Positions 34,708 to 42,435 of a stretch of DNA of 64,000 nucleotides are shown in pieces. Under the pieces are notes generated by a model that saw only the letters and a program-made list of their open reading frames with translations, did no database searches and was not told where the DNA came from. Each line of letters opens with the position of its first letter. Position 1 is the first letter of the stretch. Source of the stretch: Beijerinckiaceae bacterium (GTDB lineage Bacteria > Pseudomonadota > Alphaproteobacteria > Rhizobiales > Beijerinckiaceae); contig JAPZSB010000005.1 in the NCBI GenBank assembly GCA_027531565.1, positions 1 through 64,000 on the forward strand, given 5' to 3'. The translations under genes and the position numbers were made by a program.

Positions 34708-35855
34708 GCCCGAACCAATTTCGCTTCCAGTGGCCAGCGCGGCGTGGGCGCCACCGTTGTTGCATAGCCGAGCCGGGCCAGCATTTGAAGCGTTTCGCCC
34801 GGTCCCACCCGGCACAGCCGTCGGGCCTCGGCGTAAAGCGGGGCCATCTCCGGATATTCCTGCAAGGCCTGGCTCACGGGGTGAAGGCCGAGCCCGAGCT
34901 GGTTCGCGAGCAGGTTGAGGCGGATATAGCTTTGCCCGGCGGCAAGCTGGTGCACCCGGCTGTTGCCGAGCCCGGTCAACCACACAAAGCCCGGAGTCTG
35001 CGCGAAGATCTGCCGGTAGCGCTCGATCTGCTGGTTGGTCGTGTCGGATTGCGGATCGCTTCCGGATGCGCGGACCTTGTCGGCCCCGAGCAGGCTGAGT
35101 GCCTCGAAGAGCGGGCCCTTGAGCGGGATTCCGTCCGGGTTGGCGTCGATCTCGCGCGAGCCGACGCGCAGGACGTCGATGCTCTCGCGCAGGGTACGCG
35201 GCGTGCGCAACTCGCGCTCGAAGGCGGACGAGCAGAGCGCGCGCAGGGCTTCGACCTCTCCGCGCGCTTGGGCATTGTCAAACCGGACGAGTTCCGACCC
35301 GACTGTCCCGAGCGCGGCGAGATGCTCCGCCGGGACGGGACGGGACAGGTCGAACGGCACCTTGGCCGAGCGTCGGTCCCGGATGACGGCAGCGAGCGGA
35401 TCGGCGGCGAGGCCGGGCGCGGCGACAAAGCGCAGGCGCGCAATGGGCCGGGCATCCAGCCGTTCCTCGCCGGCCCCTTCCGGGAAGGGCTCCACCTCAA
35501 GCCGAAGGCCGCGCCGCGTGGCGGCGATCCGGGCAAGTTCGATGAAACAGCCGAAGCCGATGACGATCTGTCGGTCGAACGGATCGGTCATGGGCAGGCG
35601 CCGCGCGAGATCGCAGGAGATCTCGGCCTGATCGGTGCCGATCAGCCGGATCAGCCAGGGCTGCATATTGTGGGGATTGGGGGCAAGGATCGCGTGGCGG
35701 AAGGCATCCAGCCGTGGATCGAGCTCCGGGTTTCCGGCCTGCTGCCAGGGCCTGTCCGCGGATTGCGGCATGCGCGTCACGCGCCACGCGGCGCCGGCCC
35801 CGACCAGCGCCAGGGCTCCGCCGACCCCCAGGATGAAATTGCGACGATTGGTCAT
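34704..35855 (-). CDS. Nitroreductase-fold protein with Tat-type N-terminus (Acg-like)
   Basis: A 383-residue protein. The N-terminus TNRRNFILGVGGALALVG carries a twin-arginine motif and hydrophobic stretch, so export or membrane anchoring by Tat is likely. The body resembles the Acg-type FMN-binding nitroreductases: NPHNMQPWLIRL (FMN-phosphate site), TDPFDRQIVIGFGCFIELAR, and VPFDLSRPVP. No conserved catalytic Cys or His can be assigned. Probably a flavin-dependent reductase of the cell envelope; substrate unknown. Start 35855 has GGAGAGAGAC directly upstream. It is followed by marR (ATGA). Confidence 0.8.
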   Translation of the reverse strand: MTNRRNFILGVGGALALVGAGAAWRVTRMPQSADRPWQQAGNPELDPRLDAFRHAILAPNPHNMQPWLIRLIGTDQAEISCDLARRLPMTDPFDRQIVIGFGCFIELARIAATRRGLRLEVEPFPEGAGEERLDARPIARLRFVAAPGLAADPLAAVIRDRRSAKVPFDLSRPVPAEHLAALGTVGSELVRFDNAQARGEVEALRALCSSAFERELRTPRTLRESIDVLRVGSREIDANPDGIPLKGPLFEALSLLGADKVRASGSDPQSDTTNQQIERYRQIFAQTPGFVWLTGLGNSRVHQLAAGQSYIRLNLLANQLGLGLHPVSQALQEYPEMAPLYAEARRLCRVGPGETLQMLARLGYATTVAPTPRWPLEAKLVRA

Positions 35856-35869
35856 GTCTCTCTCCATAT

Positions 35870-35905
35870 GGTTCGACATCAAACTAGATAGTTTGATATC
35901 GAACT
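35870..35905. promoter_or_regulatory. Double MarR-type operator
   Basis: Two 16-bp near-palindromes, 35870-35885 (GGTTCGACATCAAACT) and 35890-35905 (AGTTTGATATCGAACT), with centres 20 bp apart, so on the same DNA face. They are inverted copies of each other, giving a 34-bp near-perfect inverted repeat at 35871-35904. They resemble the ATAGTT-GATATC-AACTAT-like sites of MarR regulators. Position is 15-50 bases upstream of the nitroreductase start. Confidence 0.78.
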
Positions 35906-35966
35906 TAATGGATGTGCGCAAGGGCATTCTTCGAGGCCGATATGGGGATTGCCGCAACCTACTGGT

Positions 35967-37355
35967 TCAGACCTGGCCCATGAAGGCGCCGGACAGGGCG
36001 CGCCAGCCAAGCCCGATCGCTCCGCACAGGGCGAGCGTGGGGATCATGCCCAGCTTGAACCGGAACAGGGCCAGCACGGCAATCAGCGAGACAAGGGCGG
36101 CGGCCGGATCAAGGCTGGTCAGATCCGGCCACGGCATGTCGAGCGGCCCGGCACGGAGTGTCGTCACCTTCCCGAACAGGGTATGCAGCCCGAACCAGAG
36201 CGCGAGATTGAGGATCACGCCGACGACGGCCGCCGTCACCGCAGAAAGGGCACCCGACAAGGCCTTGTTGCCCGCGAGCCGCTCGATATACGGCGCGCCG
36301 AGGAAGATCCACAGGAAGCACGGCACGAAGGTGACCCAGGTTGTCAACGTCGCGCCCATGACGCCGGCCATGAGCGGAGAGAGCATGCCGGGATCGCGGA
36401 AGGCGGCAAGAAAGCCGACATAGACGAGAACCAGGATCAACGGGCCAGGCGTCGTTTCCGCGAGCGCCAGCCCGTCCAGCATCTCGCCGGGTTTCAACCA
36501 TTGATAGGTCTCGACCGCCTGCTGCGCCACGTAGGCCAGCACGGCATAGGCCCCGCCGAAGGTTACGACAGCCATCGTCGAGAAGAAGGTGGCGATTGGC
36601 GTGAACACGGTTTTCCAGCCCAGCATGACGCCGAGCATCAGGACCGGCGCGACCCACAGGGCCCCGCAAAGGCCGATCACCCTGAGCGCCCGCATGGGGC
36701 CGAGATCGGTCGCGGGCGCCTTTGCCGCGAGGTCATCCACGATGCCGGTGCTCCCCTTGCCGCCGTGCCCCTGCGCTGCGAAGAGGTCGGGCCGGGAGCG
36801 GACACCCAGCCAGCCCGCGAGCGCTGCGGCCGCGATGATGAGCGGGAAGGGCAGGCCGAAGGCAAAGATGCCCACGAAGGCGAGGGCAGCGATGGCCACC
36901 ATCACCTGGTTCTTCAGGGCCCGCTTGCCGACCCGGATCACCGCCTCGATGACGACCGCGAGCACGGCAGCCTTGAGGCCGAAGAACAGCGCGCCGAGCC
37001 AGGCGGTCTCCTGATACAGCGCGTAGGCGGTCGATAGGGTGAGGATGACGCAGAATCCGGGCAGGACGAACAGGGTTCCGGCGACGATGCCACCCCGCAC
37101 CCCGTGCAGAAGCCAGCCGATATAGGTTGCCAGCTGCTGCGCCTCGGGCCCGGGCAGCAGCATGCAGTAGTTGAGGGCGTGGAGGAAGCGGGCCTCCGAG
37201 ACCCACCTTTTCTCCTCGACGAGCATGCGGTGCATCAGGGCGATCTGCCCTGCCGGGCCACCGAAGCTCAGCAGGCCGATCTTGATCCAGACAGCGAGGG
37301 CCTCGCGGAAGGTCGGATGCGCTGCGGGCGCCCGTTCAAGGGAAACATCGCTCAT
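35967..37355 (-). CDS. chrA: Chromate transporter ChrA
   Basis: A 462-residue inner-membrane CHR-superfamily transporter with two homologous halves. The N-terminal half starts FGGPAGQIALMHRMLVEEKRW with LLPGPEAQQLATYIGW; the C-terminal half has FGGAYAVLAYVAQQ with ETTPGPLILVLVYVGFLAA. Each CHR domain shows the expected PGP motif. It exports chromate in studied members. The start at 37355 overlaps the stop of the chrB-like remnant by one base (TGATG). The nitroreductase and marR genes lie downstream on the same strand. Confidence 0.93.
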   Translation of the reverse strand: MSDVSLERAPAAHPTFREALAVWIKIGLLSFGGPAGQIALMHRMLVEEKRWVSEARFLHALNYCMLLPGPEAQQLATYIGWLLHGVRGGIVAGTLFVLPGFCVILTLSTAYALYQETAWLGALFFGLKAAVLAVVIEAVIRVGKRALKNQVMVAIAALAFVGIFAFGLPFPLIIAAAALAGWLGVRSRPDLFAAQGHGGKGSTGIVDDLAAKAPATDLGPMRALRVIGLCGALWVAPVLMLGVMLGWKTVFTPIATFFSTMAVVTFGGAYAVLAYVAQQAVETYQWLKPGEMLDGLALAETTPGPLILVLVYVGFLAAFRDPGMLSPLMAGVMGATLTTWVTFVPCFLWIFLGAPYIERLAGNKALSGALSAVTAAVVGVILNLALWFGLHTLFGKVTTLRAGPLDMPWPDLTSLDPAAALVSLIAVLALFRFKLGMIPTLALCGAIGLGWRALSGAFMGQV

Positions 37356-37546
37356 CACATCAGCCCTTTTTTGGCCGGATTCGGCCAGTGATGCGTCTCG
37401 TCCATGCCATCCCGGCACCATCGGTAGAAGGCATCATAGAGCAGCATCCCCGTATCGAGTTGCTGGAGATCATTGCGGAAAATGGGCGAAAGGCCCAGTG
37501 CCAAAGCCGCTCCGCCGGAAAAGGCAGGGGGCCCCTCACGCATCAA
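37355..37546 (-). pseudogene. C-terminal remnant of ChrB-like chromate resistance protein
   Basis: About 63 codons. The segment ALALGLSPIFRNDLQQL, then LLYDAFYRWCRD and ETHHWP resembles the end of ChrB-type chromate resistance proteins (Chrome_Resist domain), which normally span about 300 residues. Only the last fifth remains. The reading frame runs directly into the 3' end of an unrelated ABC permease gene, which it overlaps by 11 bases. This fits a chrB gene cut off by rearrangement while its chrA partner remained intact. The ChrB match is from memory of the family, so the assignment is moderate. Confidence 0.55.
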
Positions 37547-39257
37547 CCGGCTTCCACGGCACGGCTCCCGGGGGCAGGAAGGCCGCCAGACGGTCGATCA
37601 GCAGCATCGCCAGACCGACCACGAGGATCGTGGCGATCCCGATGGCCGAGGCCTCGGTCGTCTGGCCGGCCTCTTCCAGCCCGTACATCACGACACCGAC
37701 AGTCCGGCTGCCGGCGCTCCAGAGCAGGGCCGAGACTGTCAGTTCCGTGAAGGCCATCAGGAAGATCATCAGCATTCCGGCGCCGACAGCCGGCATCAGG
37801 GCGGGCGCGACGAGATCGACGAGGCGCCGCCGCACCCGGGCGCCGCACAAGGCGCCGGCTTCCTCGATCGAGGGCGGCAGCATGGCCATCGAAGCGAGCG
37901 TCGGCTTCAGCGCCAGCGGCAGGAACCGGACCAGATAGGCGAGAAGGATGATCCACGGCGTGGCGTAGAGGCTGAAGCCGACGACGGGCAGCGGCTTGAG
38001 GAAAACCAGGATCATGGCGATCGCGATCACGATACCCGGCAGGGCATAGGGCAGGTCGGCGAGGAGCAGCAGGAGCGGGCGCAGCCGGCCGGAATAGCGA
38101 TGCACGGCAAACGCCATGGGGATCGAAAGCAGGCCGAGGATCACGGCCGCGAGCCCGGCGAGCCGGAACGAATTCAGGAATGCCTCCCGCGTGGCCTGCT
38201 GTCGGAACAGGACCTCGGCATAGGCTTGCCCCGTCAGGGTTTCCGGCGTCAGGGGGACCCCGTAGGCCGGAACCAGCGAGGCGGCCAGCAGCGAGAGAAC
38301 GGGAAGGACCAGCGCGATCAGCAGCAGCATCGCGCCGAGGGCGAGCAGGATCGCGGTCGAGGCCGGGCCCGGCTGCCAGAACGCCCGCAGCGGCTGTTCC
38401 GCATCCGGTTGCGCCTCGCCCCGATTCTGGAACCGGCTGACCATCAGGAGGATCATGCCGGCGATGAGCATCGTCAGCAAGGCGAGCCCGGCAACCCCCG
38501 GCAGGACGGATGGACCGAAACTGGTGAGTTCGCGGTAGATCAGCGTTGGCAGCGTCAGCACATTGACCGGCAGGCCCAGCAGGGCGGGAATTCCGAAATT
38601 GCCGAAGGCGGCAACGAAGGCGAGCAATCCTGCTGCAATCCAATGGCCCGCGAGCAGCGGGAGGAGGATGTCGCGGAAGATGCTCCAGGCCCGGGCCCCG
38701 TCGATCTGGGCGGCCTCGACAAGCTGGTGCGGCACCTGGCGCAGGCCGGCCAGCAGCGTCAGCATGACGATCGGGGCGTGATGGAGGCCGAGCACCGCGA
38801 TGATCCCGCCGAGGCTGACCAGCGGGTTCGCGCTGCCCGGTAGCGGTGCGAGGCCGACCGCCTGCAGCACCGGGGAAGCGGGGCCCAGCAGCGTCTTGAA
38901 GGCGAGCGCCACGACATGCGGGGCGATCAGCATCGAGAGGGTGAAGAGCAGCGCGAAGAGCCGCCTTCCGGGAACAAGGGCCATGCCGACCGCCATTGCA
39001 GCGGCCCCGCCGATCACCAGAGAGAGGAGCATCGCGCCGCCGCTGGTCAGCAGGCTGTTCCGCACGGCGCGCAGGGTTCCGGGCCGGGTCCATTCGTCAA
39101 GCAGCGGCATCAGGCCCGGTGCGCCCTCGATCGAGAGCGCCATCGCTGCGAGCATGCCGAGAGGAAGCACCGTCACCAGCCCGACCCAGCCGAGGACCGG
39201 GACGAGGAGGCTGCGCCCTTCCTTCTCGAGGAAGGTGCGTCCTGTCGTCGGGCCCAT
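37536..39257 (-). CDS. ABC transporter permease, iron(III)/phosphonate type (two fused halves)
   Basis: A 573-residue membrane protein with about 12 helices: two homologous permease halves in one chain, as in FbpB/SfuB. Each half has its EAA loop: QLVEAAQIDGARAWSIFRDILLP and SIEEAGALCGARVRRRLVDLVAPAL. It starts five bases after the binding-protein gene. No ATPase gene follows: the next feature is a chrB remnant, so the energising subunit is elsewhere or lost. Cargo may be Fe(III), 2-aminoethylphosphonate or a polyamine. Confidence 0.9.
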   Translation of the reverse strand: MGPTTGRTFLEKEGRSLLVPVLGWVGLVTVLPLGMLAAMALSIEGAPGLMPLLDEWTRPGTLRAVRNSLLTSGGAMLLSLVIGGAAAMAVGMALVPGRRLFALLFTLSMLIAPHVVALAFKTLLGPASPVLQAVGLAPLPGSANPLVSLGGIIAVLGLHHAPIVMLTLLAGLRQVPHQLVEAAQIDGARAWSIFRDILLPLLAGHWIAAGLLAFVAAFGNFGIPALLGLPVNVLTLPTLIYRELTSFGPSVLPGVAGLALLTMLIAGMILLMVSRFQNRGEAQPDAEQPLRAFWQPGPASTAILLALGAMLLLIALVLPVLSLLAASLVPAYGVPLTPETLTGQAYAEVLFRQQATREAFLNSFRLAGLAAVILGLLSIPMAFAVHRYSGRLRPLLLLLADLPYALPGIVIAIAMILVFLKPLPVVGFSLYATPWIILLAYLVRFLPLALKPTLASMAMLPPSIEEAGALCGARVRRRLVDLVAPALMPAVGAGMLMIFLMAFTELTVSALLWSAGSRTVGVVMYGLEEAGQTTEASAIGIATILVVGLAMLLIDRLAAFLPPGAVPWKPVDA

Positions 39258-39262
39258 CAGGT

Positions 39263-40273
39263 TTACTGGCCGAAGATATCGGCGAATGTCTTGCGGATCC
39301 GCGTCTCGTCAGCCAGCGTCCGGGCCGGGTCGAAGGGCATCAGCCGGATCTCTTTTCGGTCCGGAAAGCCGGCGGGAACCGGCACCTCGGGATGTGCGGC
39401 CAGATAGCCCTGGCGGGCGGCCAGCATCTGCCCGTCACGCGAAAGCAGGAAATCGACAAACGCCTTCGCCGCCTTCTCGTTCTTCGTGCTGGCGAGGATG
39501 GCAACCGGTTCGCTGACGGCGGAAACCCCTTCCTTCGGAAAGACGAATTCCACCGGCGCCCCCTTGGCCTTCTCGCGGATCGGCATGAAGTCGACGATCA
39601 TCCCGACAAGCTTCTCGCCGCCGGCAACCTGGCGGAGGACATCGCCATTCGCGCCACCGGCCAGCGTGTTGTTGGCTTTCAGCTGCTTGTAGAACTCCCA
39701 TCCGCCCGGAAGGGAGCCCGTGAGGGTTGCGGCATGGATCAGCGCCGCACCGGAATTCAGCGGGCTCGGCATCACGAGCTGGCCGCGCAGTTCGGGACGC
39801 ATCAGGTCCTGCCAGCTCTCCGGCCGGAAGGGTGCTTTCGTATTGTAGATGATGCCGGTCGTGATCAGCTTTGTGGCAAACCAGAATTTCGCCGGATCAT
39901 GGATCCCCGCCGGATAGGCGGAAACGTCGGCCGCCCCGTGCGCAAGCAGGCGCCCCTCGGCCTTGAGGCTTTCCATGGTCACGCTGTCTGCGATCAGCAA
40001 CAGGTCGGCTTGCGGTGCGCCCGCCTGGAACTCGGCCCGGAGCTTGGCCATCAGGCGGGGCGTGCCGTCGCGGACGAAGGAGATGTCCACATTCGGATGC
40101 TTCGCCCGGAAGGCATCGATCGTCTGCTGCGCATCCTGGCTCGGCTGGCTGGTATACAGAACCAGCCTGCCGTCCTGCGCGGCGGCCTGCGTCCCGGCCA
40201 GGCCAAGTGCGATCTGGCCAAGTGTGATCTGGCCAAGTGCGATAAGGCCAAGGGACAAGATCCGGTTGAGCAT
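39263..40273 (-). CDS. ABC transporter substrate-binding protein, iron(III)/phosphonate type
   Basis: A 336-residue periplasmic protein of the FbpA-like SBP family. The signal peptide (about 1-33) has an h-region built from repeated five-residue units (LIALG QITLG QIALG). The mature part has RLVLYTSQPSQDAQQTIDAF, then VRDGTPRLMAKLRAEFQAGAPQADLLLIAD, and GIIYNTKAPFRPESWQDLM. FbpA-type conserved Tyr pairs for Fe(III) are not obvious, so phosphonate or another cargo is possible. It is the upstream partner of the fused permease (5-bp gap). The ribosome site AGGAG precedes ATG 40273. Confidence 0.9.
   Translation of the reverse strand: MLNRILSLGLIALGQITLGQIALGLAGTQAAAQDGRLVLYTSQPSQDAQQTIDAFRAKHPNVDISFVRDGTPRLMAKLRAEFQAGAPQADLLLIADSVTMESLKAEGRLLAHGAADVSAYPAGIHDPAKFWFATKLITTGIIYNTKAPFRPESWQDLMRPELRGQLVMPSPLNSGAALIHAATLTGSLPGGWEFYKQLKANNTLAGGANGDVLRQVAGGEKLVGMIVDFMPIREKAKGAPVEFVFPKEGVSAVSEPVAILASTKNEKAAKAFVDFLLSRDGQMLAARQGYLAAHPEVPVPAGFPDRKEIRLMPFDPARTLADETRIRKTFADIFGQ
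40201..40260. repeat. 15-bp tandem repeat inside a signal-peptide region
   Basis: Three near-identical 15-base units starting GGCCAAGTG (40201, 40216, 40231), plus a degenerate fourth (40246). On the coding (minus) strand each unit encodes a pentapeptide of the type (Q/L)I(A/T)LG in the hydrophobic core of the binding-protein signal peptide. Confidence 0.88.
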
Positions 40274-40463
40274 GGGTTTCTCCTGCGAAAGGGCCGTTGC
40301 TTTCGCCTGCCGCAGCTTTGTTTCGGTTTGATGACATGGCGCGCAATCTCCGGCGGCGCGCGTTCATCAGCCTTGCCGTGACCGACATTCCGATAGCGGG
40401 TTTGATTCATTCCAATGTGCCGTATCCTCGATCCGGACCAAGTGGCCGGAGAGCAGGGAGACG

Positions 40464-42386
40464 ATGCAGATGAGTGCGGTTGCTTCGCAGGGTGCTGTCC
40501 ATGGCCACGCGGCTTTCGAACGCGAGGCCGTGCTCCGGATTGGCATCGGAATCCTGGCGGCAGCTTGGGTCTGGTTCCGGCTCTGGGAGCCGTTTGCATC
40601 CTTCAGCCTGATCGGCGCGCTGGCGCTCGCCTTTGTGGCTTGGCCGATTCTTCGTGAGGCGATCAGCAATCTGCTGGCCCGCCGGATGACCATGGAACTC
40701 TCCATGACCATCGCCATCCTCGCCGCGGCGGCGATTTCGGAATGGTTCACCGCCCTCGTGGTCTCGATCTTCGTGCTGCTGGCGGAAGAACTTGAGCACA
40801 TGACGGTCGCGCGCGGACGTCTTGCGATCCTCGATCTGGTCAACTTCGTGCCCAAGGAAGCCCGCGTGCGGCGTGGGGAAGAGCTCGTGACCCTGCCGCT
40901 GTCCGAGGTCAGGCCCGGCGATCTTGTGGTGGTCAGCCCGGGCGAAAAGGTGCCGGTGGATGGCGAGGTTGTGGCGGGGCATTCCTATGTCGACCAGTCA
41001 AGGCTGACCGGCGAATCCATGCCGGCACCGAAGGAGGTTGGGGCCGCCGTTTTCGCCGGCTCGATCAACCAGCTCGGGCTCCTCGAAATCGCGACCCGGC
41101 AGGTCGGGGTCGATACGAGCTACGGGCGGATCATCCAGGCCGTGGAGGCTGCCGAACAGACCCGCGCTCCCGTCGAAAAGATGGCCGACCAGCTCGCCGG
41201 CTATCTTGTCTATGTCGCGCTCGCCTGCGCGACGCTGACCTGGCTCATCTCGCGGGATATCCGCGATACGATTTCGGTTGTGATTGTCGCCGGGGCCTGC
41301 GGGATCGCCGCCGGAACACCCTTGGCCATTCTCGGCGGGATCGGACGGGCCGCGCGGCTCGGCTCGATCATCAAGGGCGGCATCCATCTCGAAACGCTGG
41401 GGCGCATCGATACGATCGTCTTCGACAAGACCGGCACATTGACCGTCGGCGAACCCGTGGTGACCCGGCTCGACCCGGCGCCGGGGATCCCGGAGGAGGA
41501 ATTGCTCGGCCGCGCCGCGATTGCCGAACGCCATTCGGAGCATCCTCTCGCCCGCGCGGTTGTGGCGGAAGCCGAACGGCGCGGTATCACCATCGCCGAA
41601 CCCGACACGTTCCGATACACGGTCGCGCGCGGCATTACCGCCAGCCATGCCGGGCGAACGCTTCTCGTCGGCAACCGCAAGCTTCTGGTCGAAGCGGGTA
41701 TCGAATTGCCTGACAATGCCGGATCCGGCGAGGGGTCGGAAATCCTTGTTGCAGGGGATGGCCGGTATCTCGGTGCCGTGACGGTCGCCGATCCGATCCG
41801 CGAGGAGGCCATCGAGGCCGTCGCAAGGCTCAACGCGCTGGGCCTGCATACCGTGCTGCTGACCGGGGATGTCGCCCGTGTCGGCCAGAAGGTGGGCGAG
41901 CGCCTGGCCATCGCCGAGGTGAAATCCGACCTGATGCCCGAGGACAAGCACCGTCTCATTTGTGCCATGACGGAAAAACGACGCGTCGTCGCCATGATCG
42001 GCGATGGCGTCAATGATGCGCCCGCATTGGCGGCCGCCAGCGTCGGCATCGCCATGGGTTCCGGGACGGATATCGCGCAGGAAAGTGCCGATATCGTTCT
42101 GATCGGCAACGATCTCAACAAGTTGGTCGAGACGGTTCTCATCGCGCGGAAGACGCGGGCCATTATCTGGCAGAACTTCGCCGGCACGTTGCTCGTCGAC
42201 GCGATCGGCATCGGTCTCGCGGCGTTCGGCCTGCTTGCGCCGCTGCTCGCCGCCGGAATCCATGTCGGCTCGGAACTGGCCTTTCTCCTGAATTCGGCGA
42301 GGTTGCTCGCGCTGAATTCCGAGCCCTCCTGGCGGGCAAGGCGTGCCGCTCGCGAAGGCCGGACAGCTCCTGGCAGACCCGCCTGA
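40464..42386 (+). CDS. Heavy-metal P-type ATPase with altered M4 motif
   Basis: A 640-residue P1B-type ATPase. No N-terminal HMA domain or CxxC. Helices lie at about 23-40, 45-62 and 79-110, a pair around 243-290 and two near the C-terminus. The actuator TGES loop is at 182-185; DKTGT is at 321-325 (phosphorylated D321); SEHPLARAV (HP motif) and GDGVNDAPAL are intact. The helix-4 motif is AGACG (276-280) where metal pumps have CPC or SPC: only the second Cys aligns (C279), and the almost universal proline is Ala278. TPLAILGGIGRAARLG after it is normal. The metal is unpredictable. ATG 40464 follows GCAGGGAG. It is divergent from the ABC pair. Confidence 0.9.
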   Translation: MQMSAVASQGAVHGHAAFEREAVLRIGIGILAAAWVWFRLWEPFASFSLIGALALAFVAWPILREAISNLLARRMTMELSMTIAILAAAAISEWFTALVVSIFVLLAEELEHMTVARGRLAILDLVNFVPKEARVRRGEELVTLPLSEVRPGDLVVVSPGEKVPVDGEVVAGHSYVDQSRLTGESMPAPKEVGAAVFAGSINQLGLLEIATRQVGVDTSYGRIIQAVEAAEQTRAPVEKMADQLAGYLVYVALACATLTWLISRDIRDTISVVIVAGACGIAAGTPLAILGGIGRAARLGSIIKGGIHLETLGRIDTIVFDKTGTLTVGEPVVTRLDPAPGIPEEELLGRAAIAERHSEHPLARAVVAEAERRGITIAEPDTFRYTVARGITASHAGRTLLVGNRKLLVEAGIELPDNAGSGEGSEILVAGDGRYLGAVTVADPIREEAIEAVARLNALGLHTVLLTGDVARVGQKVGERLAIAEVKSDLMPEDKHRLICAMTEKRRVVAMIGDGVNDAPALAAASVGIAMGSGTDIAQESADIVLIGNDLNKLVETVLIARKTRAIIWQNFAGTLLVDAIGIGLAAFGLLAPLLAAGIHVGSELAFLLNSARLLALNSEPSWRARRAAREGRTAPGRPA

Positions 42387-42435
42387 TCGGAGTGGCCGGG
42401 CAACCGCTCCGCCGGGTTCCGGGGTGCTCCACGCG

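Noticed and set aside
40402-40428. Promoter of the P-type ATPase gene
   Set aside because: TTGATT and TATCCT are separated by only 15 bp; not convincing.
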